Source: CAYYTU01 sp964474655 (GTDB taxonomy: Bacteria > Chloroflexota > Anaerolineae > B4-G1). Taken from it: DNA of 14,193 bases. Positions 6,169 through 12,022 of this stretch are shown piece by piece. The notes under the pieces were generated by a model. The model had not been told where the DNA came from. It did no database searches and saw only the letters and a list, made by a program, of their open reading frames with translations. The translations under genes were made by a program, and so were the position numbers. Numbering within the stretch: the stretch's first letter is position 1; each line of letters opens with the position of its first letter. The stretch spans positions 1 to 14,193 of the forward strand of contig CAYYTU010000069.1 of the NCBI GenBank assembly GCA_964474655.1. The letters are read 5' to 3'.

Positions 6169-6197
6169 CAAGACACCGCCTCGTAGGCGGTGTCTTG
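6169..6197 (-). terminator. 12-bp perfect hairpin between tRNA-Trp and secE
   Basis: CAAGACACCGCC (6169-6180) and GGCGGTGTCTTG (6186-6197) form a perfect 12-bp stem with a 5-base loop. There is no U-tract on either strand. It lies 13 bases past the tRNA-Trp 3' end and 33 bases before the secE start, so it could be a partial terminator or a processing site that frees the tRNA from the mRNA. Confidence 0.5.
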
Positions 6198-6210
6198 GCT
6201 TCTCCTCAGG

Positions 6211-6284
6211 CAGGCCAGGCAGGAATCGAACCCGCAACCTTCGGTTTTGGAGACCGCTGCTCTCCCAAATTGAGCTACTGGCCT
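6211..6284 (-). tRNA. tRNA-Trp (anticodon CCA)
   Basis: A full cloverleaf reads on the minus strand. The acceptor stem AGGCCAG/CTGGCCT is 7 bp, the D arm has GCTC/GAGC, and the anticodon loop CTCCAAA holds CCA. The T arm is GCGGG/CCTGC with loop TTCGATT, and the discriminator base is G73, as usual for tRNA-Trp. The terminal CCA is not encoded. The rpmG - tRNA-Trp - secE - nusG order is widely conserved. Confidence 0.96.
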
Positions 6285-6333
6285 GCGATCAGCAGTTTAC
6301 CGACTGCGTGTTATACAACAACCCCGCATATAA

Positions 6334-6498
6334 CTACCGCGTCTCTCGATGGATGGTATGCTCACCGCACCGAGGACAATACTTCTTCAGCTCCAAACGA
6401 CTGGGGTCGTTGCGCCGATTCTTCTCGGTCGTGTAGTTGCGCTCTCTACATTCTGTACACGCCAGTGTGATACCTCTTCGAACTTGTTTCTTGGCCAT
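6334..6498 (-). CDS. rpmG: 50S ribosomal protein L33, zinc-ribbon form
   Basis: A 54-residue reading frame: it starts MAKKQVRRGITLACTEC, has NYTTEKNRRNDPSRLELKKY in the middle and ends CPRCGEHTIHRETR, followed by TAG. The two CxxC pairs (C14/C17 and C41/C44) make the four-cysteine zinc ribbon of the C+ type of L33. Length and sequence match the family closely. L33 is a small protein of the large ribosomal subunit near the E site. The ATG at 6498 has AAGG seven bases upstream. It sits between tRNA-Thr and tRNA-Trp, so it should be released from a common transcript when the tRNAs are processed. A cysteine-free paralogue, used in zinc limitation by some bacteria, is not seen here. Confidence 0.95.
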   Translation of the reverse strand: MAKKQVRRGITLACTECRERNYTTEKNRRNDPSRLELKKYCPRCGEHTIHRETR

Positions 6499-6536
6499 TT
6501 CTCTACCTTAATCTAATCACTATTTCAGTGCAACGA

Positions 6537-6609
6537 AGCCCACGATGGGATTTGAACCCATGGCCTCACCCTTACCAAGGGTGTGCTCTACCGCCTGAGC
6601 TACGTGGGC
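6537..6609 (-). tRNA. tRNA-Thr (anticodon GGT)
   Basis: The cloverleaf on the minus strand has acceptor GCCCACG/CGTGGGC, D arm GCTC/GAGC, and anticodon stem CACCC/GGGTG with loop TTGGTAA (anticodon GGT). The T arm is ATGGG/CCCAT with loop TTCAAAT and the discriminator is T. CCA is not encoded. It is the first product of the promoter at 6645-6672, about 30 bases from the predicted start. Confidence 0.96.
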
Positions 6610-6644
6610 CAGTTCAGCTTGAACGCTCGGTCAAGGCAACGGTT

Positions 6645-6672
6645 ATTGTACAGCATTTTGCCAGAGTGTCAA
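6645..6672 (-). promoter_or_regulatory. Strong sigma70-type promoter for tRNA-Thr-rpmG-tRNA-Trp-secE-nusG
   Basis: On the minus strand the -35 is a perfect TTGACA (6667-6672) and the -10 is TACAAT (6645-6650), with a 16-base spacer. Transcription would begin near 6638, about 29 bases before the tRNA-Thr 5' end. A CCCGCGCGGG palindrome (6677-6686) lies four bases upstream of the -35. The promoter fits the high expression expected for tRNA and ribosomal genes. Confidence 0.8.
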
Positions 6673-6783
6673 ATCACCCGCGCGGGAGGGCAAACGAAGC
6701 AGTTCCAAAGCACTCTAGACGCATTAGCTTGCCTACAGGCGCGTTTACCGAGCGTAGGGCACATCTATAAGTTGAGGGAGGAC

Positions 6784-6878
6784 AGACTTCGGAAGTCTCT
6801 GAATACTACTTTGCTTGCCAAATTGTGCTGAGCGGTTTTGAAGCTAGAGCACATCGTCATCGTAGACTTCCGAAGTCT
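6784..6878. repeat. Pair of 15-base palindromes, inverted relative to each other
   Basis: AGACTTCGGAAGTCT (6784-6798) and AGACTTCCGAAGTCT (6864-6878) are reverse complements of each other and each is itself a near-perfect palindrome. Their starts are 80 bases apart. The segment between them has no ORF. They could bound a small non-autonomous element or be members of a dispersed palindromic repeat family; no clear target duplication is seen. Confidence 0.6.
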
Positions 6879-6952
6879 TGACGCTCGTAATCCCCCAAGT
6901 TTTGCATACGCCTCCGAGCGTATCAACCCCAGCTTCGCGGGAGACCCTCCCG

Positions 6953-7894
6953 TCACTCATTCTCCAGCAGGCCGGCCCCGACGGCCAGCTCTTGCATCTC
7001 TTGCGTGATTTCATACTGACGGGCCGCTTGAATCGTGAGCGTCAAATCCCCAATTATGCGCTCTATGTTCTGCACAGCCGATTCCAACAGCTGATAGCGC
7101 TTCGAATGTTCCGCGGCCACCGAGTCCAGCAACAGGCTGTAGAGCTTGACCGCCGTCCACTGCTCAACAGTGGCGACGTAGAGCCGCAACGGATCGGTCT
7201 CGATGATCGACGGAGGCCAGAGGGCCTCATCATCACGTCCGGCGCCATCCACGACTACCGCCGGGGGAATCAGGCGCACCACCGTCGGTTCGTAAGTAGC
7301 AGTACCGTGGTATGCATTGTAGATCACGTCAACGGCGTCCAGGCTCTCATCCTCGTACCGGGCAAGCCAGCGCTGGGTCCAATCGACTGTCTTGGTATAA
7401 GACGGCAGTGAAGTGACCGAGAGCCGCTCATGCCACGCCAACGTGTGACCACGGCGATCCAAAGTGCGCATCAAGCGGCTACCAAGGGCCATCAGGTCCA
7501 CCGGCTGAGCAGATCGCTCGCTCAGGTACTCCTTGGTACGCTCGGCGAGCGCGGCGTTGAATTGCCCGCAAAGCCCGCGCTCGCTGCCGATCACCAACGC
7601 CGCCACGCGCGTGAGAGGCTCCTCGTCCTCCTGCTCAGAGCGATAGATGAGTGGCAATCGCGATAGCCACGCAGGTAATACCCTGGCTTGCCGAGCGAAG
7701 TGACCGGGATCTGGCAGGTGCGGCAAAATGGCTGACATGATTCTGCCCAGCCGCTCGACGTAACGGCCCACGGGTTCCTTGCGGCTAATCGCAGCTTGCC
7801 AGCTGCCCAGCGAGATGGTGCGCAAGCCGCTGATGATGGGCTCTACGCCGCGAATATTATCTAACCGACTCTGCGCGCTTTCCAGTTCTTCCAT
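6953..7894 (-). CDS. atpG: N-type F-ATPase gamma subunit
   Basis: 313 residues. The N-terminal helix of the central shaft is ESAQSRLDNIRGVEPIISGLRTIS. The Rossmann-like middle domain carries the GSERGLCGQFNAAL signature. The C-terminal helix (AEHSKRYQLLESAVQNIERIIGDLTLTIQAARQ to the end, GAGLLENE) matches the family end. Gamma rotates inside the alpha3beta3 head and couples it to the c-ring. It is the last gene of the operon. ATG 7894 is chosen as the family-like start; a TTG at 7915 is in frame. Neither has a clear Shine-Dalgarno, and 74 bases separate the gene from the DarA-like gene. This makes gamma the least tightly coupled gene in the operon. It is diverged from ordinary atpG, as N-ATPase gamma subunits tend to be. 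Confidence 0.92.
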   Translation of the reverse strand: MEELESAQSRLDNIRGVEPIISGLRTISLGSWQAAISRKEPVGRYVERLGRIMSAILPHLPDPGHFARQARVLPAWLSRLPLIYRSEQEDEEPLTRVAALVIGSERGLCGQFNAALAERTKEYLSERSAQPVDLMALGSRLMRTLDRRGHTLAWHERLSVTSLPSYTKTVDWTQRWLARYEDESLDAVDVIYNAYHGTATYEPTVVRLIPPAVVVDGAGRDDEALWPPSIIETDPLRLYVATVEQWTAVKLYSLLLDSVAAEHSKRYQLLESAVQNIERIIGDLTLTIQAARQYEITQEMQELAVGAGLLENE

Positions 7895-7963
7895 ACCACA
7901 CCAAACACACGGCAACCGGTGACCGACGTGATAATATTAACGCTCTTGTGCAGGAGCTTGTAC

Positions 7964-7979
7964 AGACCTCAGTAGGTCT
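7964..7979 (-). other. Short hairpin spanning the stop codon of the DarA-like gene
   Basis: AGACCT (7964-7969), loop CAGT, and AGGTCT (7974-7979) form a perfect 6-bp stem that includes the TGA at 7969-7971. There is no U-tract. It begins the only long gap in the C-terminal part of the operon, just before gamma, so it might affect mRNA stability or translation of gamma. Confidence 0.35.
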
Positions 7980-8289
7980 CGCTGCGTTCAATCTCCCAGG
8001 TAAAGACCACGGCCCCGCCAAGCCGGGGCTTGGTGGGCATCAACCCCGATGAAAGTCCAGGCCCCTCATCCCTCGAATCCACCGTCGCCTCTGAGTGACA
8101 GGTCTGGTCGATGATGTTAATGACATCCTCCAAGTCCTCATCCTTCACGGCGATAAAGAGCGTCATCTGGGCCTGGCGCAGCATCCCGCCTCGCGTCTCC
8201 ATAAACGTGGCCGTGTGTTCCGCGGCCACCAGGGCCTGCAAAACCCGTTCGGCCTCGTCGCGCGGCATGACAACCATCACCATCTTCAT
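7969..8289 (-). CDS. PII-like protein of the cyclic-di-AMP receptor (DarA/PstA) family, inside the N-ATPase operon
   Basis: 106 residues starting MKMVMVVMPRDEAERVLQAL. The fold signature is that of the cyclic-di-AMP receptor family (Pfam CdAMP_rec; DarA/PstA). There is a first strand and helix, then TRGGMLRQAQMTLFIAV (32-48) matching the TGGFLRxGNTTxxxGV motif, then DEDLEDVINIIDQTC (50-64), an extended loop, and the closing LGGAVVF strand (90-96). From memory it aligns without gaps to S. aureus PstA over residues 1-64. DarA/PstA proteins are trimers that bind cyclic-di-AMP at subunit interfaces; their downstream targets are poorly known. Here F36, N41 and R26 of that protein read M, Q and T, while T28, L37 and R38 are kept, so the ligand may differ. 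ATG 8289 overlaps the alpha TGA (ATGA), has AGGGGG about eight bases upstream and gives the family start. An in-frame ATG at 8319 lies within alpha. Confidence 0.85.
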   Translation of the reverse strand: MKMVMVVMPRDEAERVLQALVAAEHTATFMETRGGMLRQAQMTLFIAVKDEDLEDVINIIDQTCHSEATVDSRDEGPGLSSGLMPTKPRLGGAVVFTWEIERSETY

Positions 8290-9983
8290 CGGTTTGCCCC
8301 CTCTGATCTTTCTGGCCAAGCGGTGCTGTAAGCATCTATCGTTTCCAGCAACGCCTCGCGAGCCTCCTCAGGCAGATCACCGGTGCGGTTGATCTGTCGT
8401 AAGCGCTCCGGTTTTTCCTTCTGGACGCGCTGCTGGAGCCCTTTCTCGAAGGCCGGCACGTCGGCGGGGTCCACCTGATCCAGGTAGCCCTCCGTCGCCG
8501 CTAGAAGCAGCGTTACCTGGAGCGCCAAAGGTAGCGGGCGATGGACCGGCTGGGTGAGCGCAGTTCGCAGCCGCTTGCCGCGCTCCAGCTGACGCCGGGT
8601 GGCTTCGTCAACCTCGGTGCCGAAGCGAGCGAAACGAGAGACCTCCTCATACTGCGCGAGAGCCAGGCGCAGATCACCGGAGACCGATTGCATCGCGTCC
8701 GATTGGGCCTCACTGCCCACGCGCGATACTGAACGCCCCACGTCCACAGCCGGCTTCGTCCCTTTGTTAAACAGATCGGTATCAAGCACGATCTGACCAT
8801 CACAGATCGAGATCAAGTTAGTGGGAATATAGGTGGAAACGTTTCCCTTTTGGGTCTCCACAATAGGCAGCGCCGTCAGCGAGCCACCTCCGTGCGCCTC
8901 GCTCCGCTTGCAAGCACGCTCCAGCAAGCGGGCGTGGATATAGAAGATATCCCCCGGGTAAGCCTCTCGCCCGGGCGGTCGACGCAGCAGCAGGCTCGTC
9001 TCGCGGTAGGCATCGGCGTGCTTGTTCAAATCGTCATAGACGATCAGAACGTCGCGGCCTTCGTCCATGAAGAATTCGGCGATGGCACAACCGGCGTAAG
9101 GCGCCAGGTAGCGCAAGGCCGGCGGGTCGTCGGGGCTGGAAAGCACGACGGTGGTGTAAGCCATCGCGTCTTGACGGCGCAAGGCCTCCACAACGCTTAA
9201 CGTGGTGCTCTTCTTCTGCCCAATGGCGACGTAGACGCATAGCACATCGCCGCCGCGCTGGTTGAGGATGGCGTCGACGCCCAGTGTCGTCTTGCCGATA
9301 TGTCGATCTCCCAGGATCAGCTCGCGCTGCCCACGGCCGATGGGAAAGAGCGCGTCAATCACCTTGGTCCCGGTTTGAAGCGGCTGGTTGACTGGCGCCC
9401 GCTCGATAATGTCCGGTGCCTCACGCTCCAGGAAGCGCGATTTGGTCACCTGCAGCGGACCACACTCGTCCAGCGGTTTCCCCAGCGGATTCACGACTCG
9501 TCCCAGCACCTGATGGCCCACCGGCACGCGAACGCGCTGACCGGTGGCCGTCACCAGATCGCCGCCCTGAATGCCCTCATCGGGGCCCAGCAGCGTAACA
9601 TCGAGCCGGGAGTGATCTAAGTTCAGGATCAGGCCCTGCACGCCGGTGGGAAAGGTCACCAGCTCGTCAGTACGAGCGTTCGGCAAGCCGGAGAGTGTGG
9701 CTACACCATCGCCGATATTCTGCACAGTCCCCACCTCGTGAAAGCGCACCGCTCCTTCATACTCCTCAGCGCGCTCCCGAAACACCTGGATGAGCGACTC
9801 GATCGCCGCCTCCGGCAGCGGCTGATCGCCCAGTGTGGCGACACGGGATCGAATATAATCCTTGACGCTCAGATCTTGAATGCGAGGCGCGGCCTCCTGG
9901 TCTTTGACCCGCTCACGCAGCGCGTCTATCACCCCCGCTACGCCAGGGGTGTGCTTATGATCACCCTGTTCGTTCATTGGCAT
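8286..9983 (-). CDS. atpA: N-type F-ATPase alpha subunit
   Basis: 565 residues, somewhat longer than the usual ~500-510 because of an N-terminal region of about 30 extra residues and a drawn-out C-terminus. The beta-barrel domain is followed by the P-loop GDRHIGKT (225-232), where ordinary alpha subunits have GDRQTGKT. QKKSTTLSVVEALRR, YDDLNKHADAYRE and the GRSVSRVGSEAQ stretch follow, the last holding the arginine finger R421. Alpha forms the catalytic head with beta and binds non-catalytic nucleotide. ATG 9983 overlaps the end of the b gene by 23 bases; ATG 9977 is an alternative and no strong ribosome site decides between them. The stop overlaps the ATG of the DarA-like gene. Altered P-loop residues are a feature of diverged N-ATPase alpha subunits. 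Confidence 0.95.
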   Translation of the reverse strand: MPMNEQGDHKHTPGVAGVIDALRERVKDQEAAPRIQDLSVKDYIRSRVATLGDQPLPEAAIESLIQVFRERAEEYEGAVRFHEVGTVQNIGDGVATLSGLPNARTDELVTFPTGVQGLILNLDHSRLDVTLLGPDEGIQGGDLVTATGQRVRVPVGHQVLGRVVNPLGKPLDECGPLQVTKSRFLEREAPDIIERAPVNQPLQTGTKVIDALFPIGRGQRELILGDRHIGKTTLGVDAILNQRGGDVLCVYVAIGQKKSTTLSVVEALRRQDAMAYTTVVLSSPDDPPALRYLAPYAGCAIAEFFMDEGRDVLIVYDDLNKHADAYRETSLLLRRPPGREAYPGDIFYIHARLLERACKRSEAHGGGSLTALPIVETQKGNVSTYIPTNLISICDGQIVLDTDLFNKGTKPAVDVGRSVSRVGSEAQSDAMQSVSGDLRLALAQYEEVSRFARFGTEVDEATRRQLERGKRLRTALTQPVHRPLPLALQVTLLLAATEGYLDQVDPADVPAFEKGLQQRVQKEKPERLRQINRTGDLPEEAREALLETIDAYSTAWPERSEGANR

Positions 9984-10758
9984 CGACCATCCGCGATTTT
10001 AGGGTCTCGACCGCGTCCTCTCGCAGGTCATCCATCCGACCGGCGATGGAGTTATCGACCACGATGTCGGTCACACGCACGCGCATCCCCGCCCCCAGAC
10101 TGGGGTCAACATCGATCTGCAAATCGACCTGACGGTCGGCCAAGGCGGTGAGGGTGCGAGCCAGCTCGCCTTGCTGCTCCGAGGAAAGCGGCTTGGCGCT
10201 CGTCACGTAGGCTGTAGGCGTCCGCTCCCCCAGTGAACGGCGGAACGTCCGCACGCGATCCATCTCCTCGCGGCCCATCTCCCAGATGCGATCGCCGAGC
10301 TGCTCGACCAGCGCATCATGCACCTCGGGCGGCGCTGCCTGGCGGATCATCTGGACGCTGACGTCCATCATTACTTCGATCAGATCATCGTGGAACTCAT
10401 CCACTGCCTGCTGACGCATCTGCAAGGCGTCCTCGTTAGCCTCTTCTAGAATGCGATCAACCTGCTCGTCGACCTCCTCCAGCATCTGCTGCCGCTCGAC
10501 CTCGGCTTGCCTTTGCGCTTCTTCGATGATCTCGTCAGCTCTCTCCTCGGCGTGGGCCAGCCGCTCCTCCAGCTCAGCGCGAAGCCGCCTTACCTCCTCG
10601 CGATCCTCCTCGATCTCTCGCATCAACCGCTCTCGCTTCTCCCGCTGTTCCCGGATGCGGTTCATCACAGGCAGGAACAGCAGATAGTAGAGCGCCCCGA
10701 CGATGATCAGGAAATTGATGATCTGCAGGACGATGGTCGTCCAGTCGAGACTCAGCAT
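9961..10758 (-). CDS. atpF: N-type F-ATPase b subunit with delta-like C-terminal domain
   Basis: 265 residues. One membrane helix near residues 9-31 is followed by a long, highly charged coiled coil (about 33-125), the peripheral stalk. The last ~85 residues are not b-like. The segment VTSAKPLSSEQQGEL (about 185-199), then VDLQIDVDPSLGAGMRVRVTD and NSIAGRMDDL, resembles the C-terminal domain of the delta/OSCP subunit, in which a beta strand pair holds DPSLxGGxxxxxxD. No separate delta gene (atpH) exists in the operon, as is known for N-ATPases, so this fused tail probably connects stalk and head. The ATG has AGGA seven bases upstream and begins three bases after the c-subunit stop. Confidence 0.92.
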   Translation of the reverse strand: MLSLDWTTIVLQIINFLIIVGALYYLLFLPVMNRIREQREKRERLMREIEEDREEVRRLRAELEERLAHAEERADEIIEEAQRQAEVERQQMLEEVDEQVDRILEEANEDALQMRQQAVDEFHDDLIEVMMDVSVQMIRQAAPPEVHDALVEQLGDRIWEMGREEMDRVRTFRRSLGERTPTAYVTSAKPLSSEQQGELARTLTALADRQVDLQIDVDPSLGAGMRVRVTDIVVDNSIAGRMDDLREDAVETLKSRMVDANERTG

Positions 10759-10761
10759 ATG

Positions 10762-11043
10762 TTATCCTACGGGGAAAAAGCGATCCAGCATCGGGTTAGC
10801 GAAGATCAGGACCAGGATGACCAACAGGACGTAGATGGCGGTCGACTCCAGCAGCGCCATCGAGATGAGCAGCGTGGTGCGCAGATCCCCGGAGACCTCC
10901 GGTTGGCGCGTCATACCTTCCAGAGCCTTGAGCACGGCCCGTCCCTCGACGATGGCCGGGGTGAGCGCCCCCAGAATAATCCCCAGACTGGAGAAGACGA
11001 TCGTAGCCAATGTGATCAGCGTCCCAGGATCCATTTGTGTCAT
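10762..11043 (-). CDS. atpE: N-type F-ATPase c subunit (sodium-type rotor ring)
   Basis: 93 residues forming a hairpin of two membrane helices (about 8-40 and 56-86) with the polar loop RQP at 46-48. The ion-binding helix reads LLESTAIY: E66, S67, T68 and Y71 correspond to the sodium ligands E65, S66, T67 and Y70 of the Ilyobacter tartaricus ring. On the first helix, P29 is followed by E33 in the place of Q32, giving a second carboxylate as described for N-ATPase rotors. The ring carries ions across the membrane as it turns against the a subunit. The ATG overlaps the a-subunit TGA (ATGA) and has GAGGAGG ten bases upstream, fitting the high translation needed for a multi-copy subunit. Confidence 0.95.
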   Translation of the reverse strand: MTQMDPGTLITLATIVFSSLGIILGALTPAIVEGRAVLKALEGMTRQPEVSGDLRTTLLISMALLESTAIYVLLVILVLIFANPMLDRFFPVG

Positions 11044-11711
11044 GGTTTGCTTTCCTCCTCTGAAATTTCTGCTTGGTTTTCCTCTGGTTCAAGCCCTGTG
11101 CTGATGTAGACCGCAGCCAAGGCGGTGAAGATATAAGCCTGTAACAACCCGGTGAAGATATTAAGTCCGATGACGGGCAGTGGAACTATAAGCGGGATGA
11201 GCATAAAAACAACCGCCACGATCAGCTCGGTGCTGAGGACGTTGCCGAAGAGCCGGATGGCGAGCGAGACGGTGCGGCTGATCTGCCCGATGATCTCTAG
11301 GGGCAGCAGGAAGATGGACGAGGCCAGGTTCTTGAGATAGCCTAATACGCCTTGTTGACGCATACCAAAGTAATGGACGGAGAAGAAGACCACGATGGCC
11401 AGGGCTACCGGGGTGTTGAGCCCTCGCGTGGGGGTTGTCACGACGGGTATGACGCTGATGATGTTGGCGAAGGCGACGAATATGGCCAACGAGCCCAGGA
11501 ATGGCAGGTAAGGCTCGACCGAATACCCCATCACGTCCGAGATGGTCTCGCTCAGAAAATCGAGCAGGAGCACTAAAACCGTCGGCTGATGTTTCCGCAG
11601 GATAGCGGCCAGCCCGATGATGACCACCATCGTAATCCAGGTCGAAACGACGGTATCGCGTATACCGATACCAAAGACGGTGAAGACTACTTCTGGGAAG
11701 AACCCTTCCAT
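11040..11711 (-). CDS. atpB: N-type F-ATPase a subunit
   Basis: 223 residues with five to six membrane helices. The essential stator arginine is R153 in SLAIRLFGNVLS, the family's most conserved stretch, and LLQAYIFTALAAVYIS near the C-terminus (189-204) is the second hallmark, with Q191. The protein then ends in a short acidic tail. Subunit a provides the two ion half-channels and the arginine that displaces the ion from the c-ring glutamate. The ATG has AAGGAG six bases upstream and follows atpR by 32 bases. Its stop overlaps the c start. It is shorter at the N-terminus than E. coli a, as is common in N-ATPases. Confidence 0.95.
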   Translation of the reverse strand: MEGFFPEVVFTVFGIGIRDTVVSTWITMVVIIGLAAILRKHQPTVLVLLLDFLSETISDVMGYSVEPYLPFLGSLAIFVAFANIISVIPVVTTPTRGLNTPVALAIVVFFSVHYFGMRQQGVLGYLKNLASSIFLLPLEIIGQISRTVSLAIRLFGNVLSTELIVAVVFMLIPLIVPLPVIGLNIFTGLLQAYIFTALAAVYISTGLEPEENQAEISEEESKP

Positions 11712-11743
11712 AACATGCTCCTTTCTCTGCGAGGGGGATCAAC

Positions 11744-12022
11744 TCAGGTGTCGAATTTGGCCTTGTGCTGGAACAGCACTACCATCGCCCAACGCATCCA
11801 CCAGATTCCTGCGAAAGTAAGCAGACACGGGCCCAAGCCAAACTGGAGTGCAACGCTTAGCAGCGCGACGACGAGCCCCAGGCGCAGTAACAGCCCCCCC
11901 CATACCAATCGCAACGCGCGCGCGGGGGCATCGGAGCGCAGACGATTGACAGTCCACCATCGGAAGAGCCCATTCAACACGCCAATCACGCTCCCTGCCA
12001 GCAGCCACGGGATCATCGTCAC
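11744..12022 (-). CDS. atpR: N-ATPase small membrane subunit AtpR
   Basis: 92 residues with three predicted membrane helices (about 3-22, 39-60 and 63-84). It occupies the AtpR position of N-ATPase operons, between AtpQ and subunit a. Arginines lie inside or at the edge of hydrophobic segments: R47 in GGLLLRLGLV and R77 in WWMRWAMVV. For this family, conserved membrane arginines have been proposed to contact the extra c-subunit glutamates or to help rotor assembly; the function is unproven. The start is a GTG (12022) overlapping the AtpQ TGA, with AAGGTG seven bases upstream; an ATG two codons in (12016) is possible. Identification rests on position, size and topology more than on strong motifs. 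Confidence 0.85.
   Translation of the reverse strand: MTMIPWLLAGSVIGVLNGLFRWWTVNRLRSDAPARALRLVWGGLLLRLGLVVALLSVALQFGLGPCLLTFAGIWWMRWAMVVLFQHKAKFDT

Larger units (their letters stand above)
6610..6952. other. Non-coding stretch between the N-ATPase operon and the tRNA-Thr/rpmG cluster
   Basis: No credible gene is seen on either strand. From right to left it holds a small hairpin directly after the gamma stop (CGGGAG/CTCCCG, 6938-6943 with 6947-6952). A second hairpin follows (ATACGC/GCGTAT, 6906-6911 with 6918-6923), then two copies of a 15-base near-palindrome (6784-6798, 6864-6878). Last come a CCCGCGCGGG palindrome (6677-6686) and the tRNA promoter. None of the hairpins has a U-tract, but together they probably end ATPase transcription. 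Confidence 0.6.

Noticed and set aside
6054..6470. 138-codon open frame on the plus strand
   Set aside because: It runs across the hairpin, tRNA-Trp and rpmG in antisense, so it cannot be a normal gene.
6765..6956. 63-codon minus-strand frame after gamma
   Set aside because: It begins with GTG at the gamma stop, spans the hairpins and both palindromes, and its product resembles nothing; treated as non-coding.
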